Of a DNA stretch of 64,000 nucleotides, positions 45,791 to 59,354 are shown piece by piece; position 1 is the first letter of the stretch, and every line of letters begins with the position of its first letter. The DNA is taken from the NCBI GenBank assembly GCA_036250195.1, contig JAVHZZ010000016.1, positions 2,914,001 through 2,978,000 of the forward strand. Reading direction: 5' to 3'. Below the pieces are notes generated by a model. It did not search any database and was not told the DNA's origin. It saw only the letters and a program-made list of their open reading frames with translations. Position numbers and translations under genes: made by a program. The stretch is from Mixophyes australis. Lineage: Eukaryota; Chordata; Amphibia; Anura; Limnodynastidae.

Positions 45791-47140
45791 CATGAAATGA
45801 ATCATCAATTGAATCATGAATCATGAAATGAATCATGAATTGAATAATGAATTGAATCATGAATCATGAAATGAATCATGAATTGAATCATAAATCATGA
45901 ATCATGAATTGAAACATGAATCATGAAATGAATCATGAATTGAATCATGAATCATGAATCATGAATTGAATCATGAATCATGAATCATGAATCATGAATT
46001 GAATCATGAATTGAATCATAAATCATGAATCATGAATTGAATCATGAATTGAATCATAAATCATGAATCATGAATTGAATCATGAATCATGAATCATGAA
46101 TCATGAATCATGAAATGAATCATAAATCAAAAATCATAAATCATGAATCGAATCATGAATTAAATAATGAATCATGAATCATGAATTGAATAATGAATCA
46201 TGAATCGAATCATGAATCATGAATTGAATCATAAATTGAATCATAAATCTTAAATCATGAATTGAATCATAAATCATGAATCATGAATCGAATCATGCTT
46301 CATGAATCATGAATCATGAATCATGAATCGAATCTTGAATCATGAAATGTGTCATGAATCATGAATCATGAATCGAATCATGAATCATGAATCGAATCAA
46401 GAATCATGAATCGAATCATGAATCATGAATAATGAATCGAATCATGAATCATGGATTGAATCATGAATTGAATCATGAATTATGAATCGAAACAAGAATC
46501 ATGAAATGAATCATGAATCATGAAACCAATCATAAATCATTAATCATGAATCGAATCATGAATCATGAATTGAATCATGAATCATGAATTGAATCATAAA
46601 TCATGAATTGAATCATGAATCATGAATTAAATCATGATTTGAATCATGAATCATGAATCATGAATCATGAATCGAATCATGAATCATGAATCATGAATTG
46701 AATCACGAATCATGAATCATGAATTGAATCATGAATCGAATCATGAATCATGAATCATGAATTGAATCATGAATTATGAATCGAATCATGAATCTCGAAT
46801 CATGAATTGAATCATGAATCATAAATCGAATCATGAATTGAATCATGAATCATGAATTGAATCATAAATCATGAATTGCATCATGAATCATGAATTGCAT
46901 CATGAATCATGAATTGAATCATGAATCATTAATCATGAATTAAATCATGAATCATGAATCATGAAATGAATCATGAATTGAATCATGAATCATGAAATGA
47001 ATCATGAATTGAATCATGAATTGAATCATGAATCATGAATCATGAAATGAATCATGAATCATGAAATGAATCATGAATTTGAATAATGAATCATGAATCA
47101 TGAATTGAATCATGAATCATGAAATGAATCATGTATTGAA

Positions 47141-47295
47141 TCATGAATCATGAATTGAATCATGAATCATGAATTAGAAATGAATCATGAATCATGATTC
47201 ATGAAATAAATCATGAATCATGAATTGAATCATGAATCATGAATTAGAAATGAATCATGAATCATGATTCATGAAATAAATCATGAATCATGAAT
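47141..47295 (+). repeat. Exact 70-bp tandem duplication
   Basis: Bases 47,141-47,225 are identical to 47,211-47,295, a 70-bp period with no mismatch over 85 aligned bases. It duplicates the GAATTAGAAATG ... GATTCATGAAATAAATC block. The corresponding place near 55.69-55.75 kb has one copy only, so this is a private and probably recent event. Confidence 0.9.
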
Positions 47296-47699
47296 CAAAT
47301 CATGAATCATGAATCATGAATTGAATCATGAATTGAATCATAAATCATGAATCATGAATTGAATCATGAATTGGATCATAAATCATGAATCATGAATTGA
47401 ATCATGAATCATGAATCGAATCATGAATCATGAATTGAATCATGAATCATGAATCATGAATCATGAATCAAATCATGAATCATGAATTGAATGATGAATC
47501 ATGAATCGAATCATGAATCATGAATCATAAATCATGAATTAAATCATGAGTTGAATCATAAATCATGAATCATGAATTGAATCATGAATCATGAATCGAA
47601 TCATGAATCATGAATTGAATCATGAATCATGAATCGAATCATGAATCATGAATTGAATCATGAATCATGAATCATGAATCATGAATTGAATCATGAATC

Positions 47700-48350
47700 A
47701 TGAATCGAATCATGAATCATGAATTGAATCACGAATCATGAATCATGAATCATGAATCGAATCATGAATCATGAATTGAATCATGAATCATTAATCATGA
47801 ATTGAATCATGAATCATGAATCGAATCATGAATTAAATAATGAATCATGAATCATGAATTAAATCATGAATCATGAATCGAATCATGAATCATGAATCAT
47901 GAATTGAATCATGAATCATTAATTGAATCATAAATTGAATCATAAATCATAAATCATGAATTGAATCATGAATCAATAATCGAATCATGAATCATGAATT
48001 GAATCATGAATCATGAATTGAATCATGAATCGAATCATGAATCATGAATTGAATCACGAATCATGAATCATGAATCATGAATCATGAATCGAATCATGAA
48101 TCATGAATTGAATCATGAATCATGAATCATGAATTGAATCATGAATCATGAATCGAATCATGAATTAAATAATGAATCATGAATCATGAATTAAATCATG
48201 AATCATGAATCGAATCATGAATCATGAATCATGAATTGAATCATGAATCATTAATTGAATCATAAATTGAATCATAAATCATAAATCATGAATTGAATCA
48301 TGAATCAATAATCGAATCATGAATCATGAATCGAATCATGAATCATGAAT
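47700..48350 (+). repeat. 332-bp duplicated pair with CAATAATCG marker, locus 1
   Basis: CAATAATCG lies at 47,974 and 48,306 (332 bp), each preceded by GAATTAAATAATG and CATTAATTGAATCATAAATTG. The same pair occurs at 56,435/56,774 and 60,029/60,368 (339 bp each). The duplication therefore predates the larger copying of this segment. Confidence 0.8.
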
Positions 48351-49699
48351 TGAATCATGAATCATGAATTGAATCATGAATCATGATTCAAATCATAAAT
48401 CGAATCATGAATCATGAATCGAATCATGATACATGATTCGAAACATGAATCATGAATTGAATCATGAATCATGAATCATGAAATGAATCAAGAATCATAA
48501 ATCGAATCATGAATCATTAATCATGAATAATGAATCTAATCATTAATCATGAATTGAATCATGAATCATTAATTGAATCATGAATTATGAATCGAAACAC
48601 GAATCATGAAATGAATCATGAATCATGAAACGAATCATAAATCATTAATCATGAATCGAATCATGAATCATGAATCAAATCATAAATCATGAATTGAATC
48701 ATGAATCATGAATTGAATCATGATTTGAATCATGAATCATGAATCATGAATCATGAATCATGAATCGAATCATGAATCATGAATCATAAATTGAATCATG
48801 AATCATGAATCATGAATTGAATCATGAATCGAATCATGAATCATGAATCATGAATTAAATCATGAATCATGAATCGAATCATGAATCTCGAATCATGAAT
48901 TTAATCATGAATCATGAATTGAATCATGAATTGAATCATAAATCATGAATCATAAATTGAATCATGAATCATAAATCGAATCATGAATCATGAATCATGA
49001 ATCGAATCATGAATCATGAATCATGACTCAAGAATTGAATCATGAATTGAATCATAAATCATGAATCATAAATTGAATCATGAATCATGAATCGAATCAT
49101 GAATCATGAATTGAATCATGAATCATGAATTAAATCATGAATTATGAATCATGAATCATGAATTGAATCATGAATCATTAATTGAATCATGAATCATGAT
49201 TCAAATCATGAATCGAATCATGAATCATGAATCGAATCATGATACATAATTCGAAACATGAATCATGAATTGAATCATGAATCTCGAATCATGAAATGAA
49301 TCAAGAATCATAAATCGAATCATGAATCATGAATCATGAATAATGAATCTAATCATTAATCATGAATTGAATCATGAATCATTAATTGAATCATGAATTA
49401 TGAATCGAAACACGAATCATGAAATGAATCATGAATCATGAAATGAATCATAACACATTAATCATGAATCGAATCATGAATCATGAATTGAATCATAAAT
49501 CATGAATTGAATCATGAATCATGAATTGAATCATGATTTGAATCATGAATCATGAATCATGAATCGAATCATGAATCATGAATCATAAATTGAATCATGA
49601 ATCATGAATCATGAATCATGAATTGAATCATGAATCGAATCATCAATCATGAATTATGAATTAAATCATGAATCATGAATCGAATCATGAATCTCGAAT

Positions 49700-52200
49700 C
49701 ATGAATTTAATCATGATTTATGAATAGAATCATGAATTGAATCATAAATCATGAATCATGAATTGAATCATGAATCATAAATCGAATCATGAATCATGAA
49801 TCATGAATCGAATCATGAATCATGAAACGATTCATAAATCATTAATCATGAATCGAATCATGAATCTTGAATTGAATCATGAATCATGAATTGAATCATA
49901 AATCATGAATTGAATAATGAATCATGAATTAAATCATGATTTGAATCATGAATCATGAAGCATGAATCATTAATCATGAATTAAATCATGAATCATGAAT
50001 CATAAAATGAAACATGAATTGAATCATGAATCATGAAATGAATCATGAATTAAATCATGAATTGAATCATGAATCATGAATCATGAATTGAATCATGAAT
50101 CATGAAATGAATCATGAATTGAATCATGAATCATGAATCATAAATTGAATCATGAATCATGAAATGAATCATGAATTGAATCATGAATCATAAATCAAAT
50201 CATGAATCATGAATTGAATAATAAATCATGAATCGAATCATGAATCATAAATCATAAATCTTGAATTAAATCTTGAATTGAATCTTAAATCATGAATCAT
50301 GAATTGAATCATGAATTGAATCATAAATCATGAATCATGAATTGAATCATGAATCATGAATCAAATCATGAATCATGAATTGAATCATGAATCATGAATT
50401 GAATCATGAATCATGAATCGAATCATGAATTAAATCATGAATCATGAATTGAATCATGAATCATGAATCGAATCATGAATCATGAGTTGAATCATAAATC
50501 ATGAATCATGAATTAAATCATGAATCATGAAATGAATCATGAATTGAATCATGAATCGAATCATGAATCATGAATTGAATCATGAATCATGAATTGCATC
50601 ATGAATCATGAATTGAATCATGAATCATTAATCATGAATTAAATCATGAATCATGAATCATGAAATGAATCATGAATTGAATCATGAATCATTAATCATG
50701 AATTAAATCATGAATCATGAATCATGAAATGAATCATGAATTGAATCATGAATCATGAAATGAATCATGAATTGAATCATGAATTGAATCATGAATCATG
50801 AATCATGAATTGAATCATGAATCATGAAATGAATCATGAATTGAATAATGAATCATGAATCATGAATTGAATCATGAATCATGAAATGAATCATGAATAA
50901 AATCATGAATGATGTATCATGAATTGAATCATGAATCATGAATCATGAATTGAATCATGAATCATGAATCATGAATCATGAAATGAATCATGAATTGAAT
51001 CATGAATCATGAAATGAATCATGAATTGAATCATGAATCATGAATCATGAATTGAATCATGAATCATGAATCAAATCATGAATCATGAATTGAATCATGA
51101 ATCATGAATTGAATCATGAATCATGAATCATGAATTGAATCATGAATCATGAAATTAATCATGAATTGAATCATGAATCATGAATCAAATCATGAATCAT
51201 GAATTGAATCATGAATCATGAATTGAATCATGAATCATGAATCAAATCATGAATCATGAATTGAATCATGAATCATGAATTGAATCATGAATCATGAATC
51301 ATGAATTGAATCATGTATTGAATCATAAATCATGAATCATGAATTGAATTATGAATTGAATCATAAATCATGAATCATGAATTGCATCATGAATCATGAA
51401 TTGAATCATGAATCATTAATCATGAATTAAATCATGAATCATGAATCATAAAAATGAATCATGAATTGAATCATGAATCATGAAATGAATCATGAATTGA
51501 ATCATGAATTGAATCATGAATCATGAATCATGAATTGAATCATGAATCATAAATTGAATCATGAATCATGAATCATGAATTGAATCATGAATAGAATCAT
51601 GAATCATGAATCATGAATTAAATCATGAATCATGAATCGAATCATGAATCTCGAATCATGAATTTAATCATGAATCATGAATTGAATCATGAATTGAATC
51701 ATAAATCATGAATCATGAATTGAATCATGAATCATAAATCGAATCATGAATCATGAATCATGAATCGAATCATGAATCATGAATCATGACTCAAGAATTG
51801 AATCATGAATTGAATCATAAATCATGAATCATAAATTGAATCATGAATCATGAATTGAATCATGAATTGAATCATAAATCATGAATCATGAATTGAATCA
51901 TGAATCATAAATCGAATCATGAATCATGAATCATGAATCGAATCATGAATCATGAATCATGACTCATGAATTGAATCATGAATTGAATCATAAATCATGA
52001 ATCATAAATTGAATCATGAATCATGAATCGAATCATGAATCATGAATTGAATCATGAATCATGAATTAAATCATGAATTATGAATCGTGAATCATGAATT
52101 GAATCATGAATCATGAATTGAATCATGAATCATGAATTAAATCATGAATTATGAATCATGAATCATGAATTGAATCATGAATAATGAATCTAATCATTAA
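49700..52200 (+). repeat. Transition segment between the two 8-kb-spaced copies
   Basis: Holds one CTTGAATTAAATC (50,260) and modified neighbours (AAATCTTGAATTAAATCTTG), then GAAATGAATCATG-rich modules, with TTGCATCATGAATCATG near 50,593 and 51,383. GACTCAAGAATTG occurs near 49,025 and 51,787. From 51,620 to 52,010 the GAATCTCGAATC ... GACTCA segment appears partly duplicated. I see no unit here that is not satellite. Confidence 0.6.
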
Positions 52201-52304
52201 TCATGAATTGAATCATGAATCATTAATTGAATCATGAATTATGAATCGAAACACGAATCATGAAATGAATCATAACACATTAATCATGAATCGAATCATG
52301 AATC

Positions 52305-52328
52305 ATTTATGATTCAATAATCATAAAT
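52305..52328. repeat. Perfect foldback (10-bp stem, 4-base loop) inside the array
   Basis: ATTTATGATT at 52,305-52,314 is the exact reverse complement of AATCATAAAT at 52,319-52,328, separated by CAAT. ATTTATGATTCAAT is the reverse complement of ATTGAATCATAAAT, the normal array sequence expected here (compare 49,487-49,500). It is therefore a micro-inverted piece of satellite, the only clear strand switch I found in 64 kb. Just upstream, one module group of the GAAACACG marker block is missing compared with the block at 49.4 kb. Confidence 0.88.
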
Positions 52329-52599
52329 CATGAATTGAATCATGAATCATGAATTGAATCATGATTTGAATCATGAATCATGAATCATGAATCATGAATC
52401 GAATCATGAATCATGAATCATAAATTGAATCATGAATCATGAATCATGAATCATGAATTGAATCATGAATCGAATCATGAATCATGAATCATGAATTAAA
52501 TCATGAATCATGAATCGAATCATGAATCTCGAATCATGAATTTAATCATGAATCATGAATTGAATCATGAATTGAATCATAAATCATGAATCATGAATT

Positions 52600-55500
52600 G
52601 AATCATGAATCATGAATCGAATCATGAATCATGAATTGAATCATGAATTATGAATCATGAATCATGAATCGAATTACGAATCATGAATCATGAATCATAA
52701 ATTGAATCATGAATTGAATCATGAATTGAATCATAAATCATGAATCATGAATTGAATCATGAATTGAATCATAAATCATGAATCATGAATTGAATCATGA
52801 ATCATGAATCGAATCATAAATCATGAATCATGAATTGAATTATGAGTTGAATCATAAATCATGAATCATGAATTGAATCATGAATCATGAAATGAATCAT
52901 GAATTGAATCATGAATCATGAATCATGAATTGAATCATGAATCATGAATCATGATTCATGAATTGAATCATGAATCATGAATCAAATCATGAATCATGAA
53001 TTGAATCATGAATCATGAATCGAATCATGAATCATGAATCATGAATCATGAATTGAATCATGAATTGAATCATAAATCATGAATCATGAATTGAATCATG
53101 AATTGAATCATAAATCATGAATCATGAATTGAATCATGAATCATGAATCAAATCATGAATCATGAATTGAATCATGAATCATGAATCGAATCATGAATCA
53201 GGAATCAAATCATGAACCATGAATTGAATCATGAATCATGAATCGAATCATGAATTATAAATCATGAATAATGAATTGAATCATGAGTTTAATCATAAAT
53301 CATGAATCATGAATTGAATCATGAATCATGAATCGAATCATGAATTGAATCATGAATCATGAATCGAATCATGAATCAGGAATCAGGAATCAAATCATGA
53401 ATCATGAATTGAATCATGAATCATGAATCGAATCATGAATTATGAATCATGAATCATGAATTGAATCATGAGTTTAATCATAAATCATGAATCATGAATT
53501 CAATCATGAATCATGAATCGAATCATGAATCATGAATTAAATCATAAATCATGAAATGAATCATCAATTGAATCATGAATCATGAAATGAATCATGAATT
53601 GAATAATGAATTGAATCATGAATCATGAAATGAATCATGAATTGAATCATAAATCATGAATCATGAATTGAAACATGAATCATGAAATGAATCATGAATT
53701 GAATCATAAATCATGAATCATGAATTGAATCATGAATCATGAATCATGAATCATGAATTGAATCATGAATTGAATCATAAATCATGAATCATGAATTGAA
53801 TCATGAATTGAATCATAAATCATGAATCATGAATTGAATCATGAATCATGAATCATGAATCATGAATCATGAATCATGAAATGAATCATAAATCATGAAT
53901 CATGAAATGAATCATGAATTGAATCATGAATCATGAATCATGAATTGAATCATGAATCATGAATCATGATTCATTAATTGAATCATGAATCATGAATCAA
54001 ATCATGAATCATAAATTGAATCATGAATAATGAATCGAATCATGAATCATGAATCATGAATCATGAATTGAATCATGAATTGAATCATGAATCATGAATC
54101 ATAAATCATGAATTGAATCATGAATCGAATCATGAATCATGAATCATGAATCGAATCATGAATCTCGAATAATGAATTGAATCATGAATCATGAATTGAA
54201 TCATGAATTGAATCATAAATCATGAATCATGAAATGAATCATGAATCAGAAATCGAATCATGAATCATGAATCGAATCATGAATCATGAATCATGAATTG
54301 AATCATGAATCATGAATCATAAATCATGAATTGAATCATGAATCGAATCATGAATCATGAATCGAATCATGAATCTCGAATAATGAATTGAATCATGAAT
54401 CATGAATTGAATCATGAATTGAATCATAAATCATGATTTATGAAATGAATCATGAATCATAAATTGAATCATGAATCATGAATCGAATCATGAATCATGA
54501 ATCATGAATTGAATCATGAATTGAATCATAAATCATGAATCCTGAATTGAATCATGAATCATGAATCAAATCATGAATCATGAATTGAATAATGAATAAT
54601 GAATCATATATCATGAATCGAATCATGAATCATGAAATGAATCATGAATCATGAATCATGAATTGAATCATAAATCATGAATCGAATCATGAATTAAATA
54701 ATGAATCATGAATCATGAATTGAATCATGAATCATGAATCGAATCATGAATCATGAATTGAATCATAAATTGAATCATAAATCATAAATCATGAATTGAA
54801 TCATAAATCATGAATCATGAATCGAATCATGCTTCATGAATCATGAATCATGAATCATGAATCGAATCATGAATCATGAAATGAGTCATGAATCATGAAT
54901 TGAATCATGAATCATGAATCATGAATCATGAATCGAATCATGAATCATGAATCGAATCAAGAATCATGAATCGAATCATGAATCATGAATAATGAATCGA
55001 ATCATGAATCATGGATTGAATCATGAATCATGAATTGAATCATGAATTATGAATCGAAACAAGAATCATGAAATGAATCATGAATCATGAAACCAATCAT
55101 AAATCATTAATCATGAATCGAATCATGAATCATGAATTGAATCATGAATCATGAATTGAATCATAAATCATGAATTGAATCATGAATCATGAATTAAATC
55201 ATGATTTGAATCATGAATCATGAATCATGAATCATGAATCGAATCATGAATCATGAATCATGAATTGAATCATGAATCATGAATCATGAATTGAATCATG
55301 AATCGAATCATGAATCATGAATCATGAATTGAATCATGAATCATGAATGGAATCATGAATCTCGAATCATGAATTGAATCATGAATCATAAATCGAATCA
55401 TGAATTGAATCATGAATCATGAATTGAATCATAAATCATGAATTGCATCATGAATCATGAATTGCATCATGAATCATGAATTGAATCATGAATCATTAAT

Positions 55501-58130
55501 CATGAATTAAATCATGAATCATGAATCATGAAATGAATCATGAATTGAATCATGAATCATGAAATGAATCATGAATCATGAAATGAATCATGAATTTGAA
55601 TAATGAATCATGAATCATGAATTGAATCATGAATCATGAAATGAATCATGAATTGAATCATGAATCATGAATCATGAATTGAATCATGAATCATGAATTA
55701 GAATTGAATCATGAATCATGATTCATGAAATAAATCATGAATCATGAATCAAATCATGAATCATGAATCATGAATTGAATCATGAATTGAATCATAAATC
55801 ATGAATCATGAATTGAATCATGAATTGGATCATAAATCATGAATCATGAATTGAATCATGAATCATGAATCGAATCATGAATCATGAATTGAATCATGAA
55901 TCATGAATCATGAATCATGAATCAAATCATGAATCATGAATTGAATGATGAATCATGAATCGAATCATGAATCATGAATCATAAATCATGAATTAAATCA
56001 TGAGTTGAATCATAAATCATGAATCATGAATTGAATCATGAATCATGAATCGAATCATGAATCATGAATTTAATCATGAATCATGAATCATGAATCATGA
56101 ATTGAATCATGAATCATGAATCGAATCATGAATCATGAATTGAATCATGAATCATGAATCGAATCATGAATCATGAATTGAATCACGAATCATGAATCAT
56201 GAATCATGAATCATGAATCATGAATCGAATCATGAATCATGAATTGAATCATGAATCATGAATCATGAATTGAATCATGAATCATGAATCGAATCATGAA
56301 TTAAATAATGAATCATGAATCATGAATTAAATCATGAATCATGAATCGAATCATGAATCATGAATTGAATCATGAATCATTAATTGAATCATAAATTGAA
56401 TCATAAATCATAAATCATGAATTGAATCATGAATCAATAATCGAATCATGAATCATGAATCGAATCATGAATCATGAATTGAATCATGAATCATGAATCG
56501 AATCATGAATCATGAATTGAATCACGAATCATGAATCATGAATCATGAATCATGAATCATGAATCGAATCATGAATCATGAATTGAATCATGAATCATGA
56601 ATCATGAATTGAATCATGAATCATGAATCGAATCATGAATTAAATAATGAATCATGAATTAAATCATGAATCATGAATCGAATCATGAATCATGAATCAT
56701 GAATTGAATCATGAATCATTAATTGAATCATAAATTGAATCATAAATCATAAATCATGAATTGAATCATGAATCAATAATCGAATCATGAATCATGAATC
56801 GAATCATGAATCATGAATTAAATCATGAATCATGAATTGAATCATGAATCATGATTCAAATCATGAATCGAATCATGAATCATGAATCGAATCATGATAC
56901 ATGATTCGAAACATGAATCATGAATTGAATCATGAATCATGAATCATGAAATGAATCAAGAATCATAAATCGAATCATGAATCATTAATCATGAATAATG
57001 AATCTAATCATTAATCATGAATTGAATCATGAATCATTAATTGAATCATGAATTATGAATCGAAACACGAATCATGAAATGAATCATGAATCATGAAACG
57101 AATCATAAATCATTAATCATGAATCGAATCATGAATCATGAATCAAATCATAAATCATGAATTGAATCATGAATCATGAATTGAATCATGATTTGAATCA
57201 TGAATCATGAATCATTAATCATGAATCGAATCATGAATCATGAATCATAAATTGAATCATGAATCATGAATCATGAATTGAATCATGAATCGAATCATGA
57301 ATCATGAATCATGAATTAAATCATGAATCATGAATCGAATCATGAATCTCGAATCATGAATTTAATCATGAATCATGAATCGAATCATGAATTGAATCAT
57401 AAATCATGAATCATGAATTGAATCATGAATCATAAATCGAATCATGAATCATGAATCATGAATCGAATCATGAATCATGAATCATGACTCATGAATTGAA
57501 TCATGAATTGAATCATAAATCATGAATCATAAATTGAATCATGAATCATGAATCGAATCATGAATCATGAATTGAATCATGAATCATGAATTAAATCATG
57601 AATTATGAATCATGAATCATGAATTGAATCATGAATCATGAATTGAATCATGAATCATGATTCAAATCATGAATCGAATCATGAATCATGAATCGAATCA
57701 TGATACATAATTCGAAATATGAATCATGAATTGAATCATGAATCATGAATCATGAAATGAATCAAGAATCATAAATCGAATCATGAATCATGAATCATGA
57801 ATAATGAATCTAATCATTAATCATGAATTGAATCATGAATCATTAATTGAATCATGAATTATGAATCGAAACACGAATCATGAAATGAATCATGAATCAT
57901 GAAATGAATCATAACACATTAATCATGAATCGAATCATGAATCATGAATTGAATCATAAATCATGAATTGAATCATGAATCATGAATTGAATCATGATTT
58001 GAATCATGAATCATGAATCATGAATCATGAATCGAATCATGAATCATGAATCATAAATTGAATCATGAATCATGAATCATGAATCATGAATTGAATCATG
58101 AATCGAATCATGAATCATGAATCATGAATT
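52600..58130 (+). repeat. About 8-kb-spaced higher-order segment, copy 2
   Basis: Downstream copy of 44,880-49,700 with the markers aligned there. It also carries an extra block at about 53.9-54.7 kb with two GAATCTCGAATAATG words (near 54,160 and 54,370) resembling 15.0-15.5 kb. GATACATAATTCG at 57,702 shares the GATACATAATT variant with 49,241 and 61,296, against GATACATGATT elsewhere, which supports common descent of these three. Confidence 0.82.
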
Positions 58131-59354
58131 AAATCATGTATCATGAATCGAATCATGAATCTCGAATCATGAATTTAATCATGAATCATGAATTGAATCA
58201 TGAATTGAATCATAAATCATGAATCATGAATTGAATCATGAATCATAAATCGAATCATGAATCATGAATCATGAATCGAATCATGAATCATGAATCATGA
58301 CTCATGAATTGAATCATGAATTGAATCATAAATCATGAATAATAAATTGAATCATGAATCATGAATCGAATCATGAATCATGAATTGAATCATGAATTAT
58401 GAATCATAAATCATGAATTGAATCATGAATCATGAATTGAATCATGAATCATGATTCAAATCATGAATCGAATCATGAATCATGAATCGAATCATGATAC
58501 ATGATTCGAAACATGAATCATGAATTGAATCATGAATCATGAATCATGAAATGAATCAAGAATCATAAATCGAATCATGAATCATGAATCATGAATAATG
58601 AATCGAATCATTAATCATGAATTGAATCATGAATCATTAATTGAATCATGAATTATGAATCGAAACACGAATCATGAAATGAATCATGAATCATGAAACG
58701 AATCATAAATCATTAATCATGAATCGAATCATGAATCATGAATTGAATCATAAATCATGAATTGAATCATGAATCATGAATTGAATCATGATTTGAATCA
58801 TGACTCATGAATCATGAATCATGAATCGAATCATGAATCATGAATCATAAATTGAATCATGAATTATGAATAATGAATCATGAATTGAATCATGAATCGA
58901 ATCATGAATCATGAATCATGAATTAAATCATGAATCATGAATCGAATCATGAATCTCGAATCATGAATTTAATCATGAATCATGAATTGAATCATGAATT
59001 GAATCATAAATCATGAATCATGAATTGAATCATGAATCATAAATTGAATCATGAATCATGAATCGAATCATGAATCATGAAACGATTCATAAATCATTAA
59101 TCATGAATCGAATCATGAATCATTAATTGAATCATGAATCATGAATTGAATCATAAATCATGAATTGAATAATGAATCATGAATTAAATCATGATTTGAA
59201 TCATGAATCATGAAGCATGAATCATTAATCATGAATTAAATCATGAATCATGAATCATAAAATGACACATGAATTGAATCATGAATCATGAAATGAATCA
59301 TGAATTAAATCATGAATCATGAATCAAATCATGAGTCATGAATTGAATAATGAA
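55740..59354 (+). repeat. 3.6-kb higher-order repeat, copy 1
   Basis: First of two tandem units: TTGGATCAT at 55,825/59,438 (offset 3,613), GAATTTAATC near 56,068/59,681 (3,613), CAATAATCG at 56,435/60,029 and 56,774/60,368 (3,594), GATACATG at 56,896/60,490 and 57,702/61,296 (3,594), and GAATTATGAATAATG near 58,863/62,374 (3,511). It overlaps the end of the 8-kb-spaced copy because the nested duplications share sequence. A third GATACATG at 58,496 has no counterpart in copy 2. Confidence 0.86.

Larger units (their letters stand above)
44880..49700 (+). repeat. About 8-kb-spaced higher-order segment, copy 1
   Basis: Matches 52.6-58.1 kb. Aligned words: GAATTACGAATC (C at 44,930/52,677; offset 7,747), CATGCTTCATG (46,297/54,831; 8,534), GAAACCAATC (46,526/55,093; 8,567), CAATAATCG (47,974/56,435; 8,461 and 48,306/56,774; 8,468), and GATACATG (48,428/56,896; 8,468 and 49,241/57,702; 8,461). 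The jump from 7.7 to 8.5 kb reflects an extra block of about 0.8 kb in copy 2 (about 53.9-54.7 kb). Confidence 0.83.
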
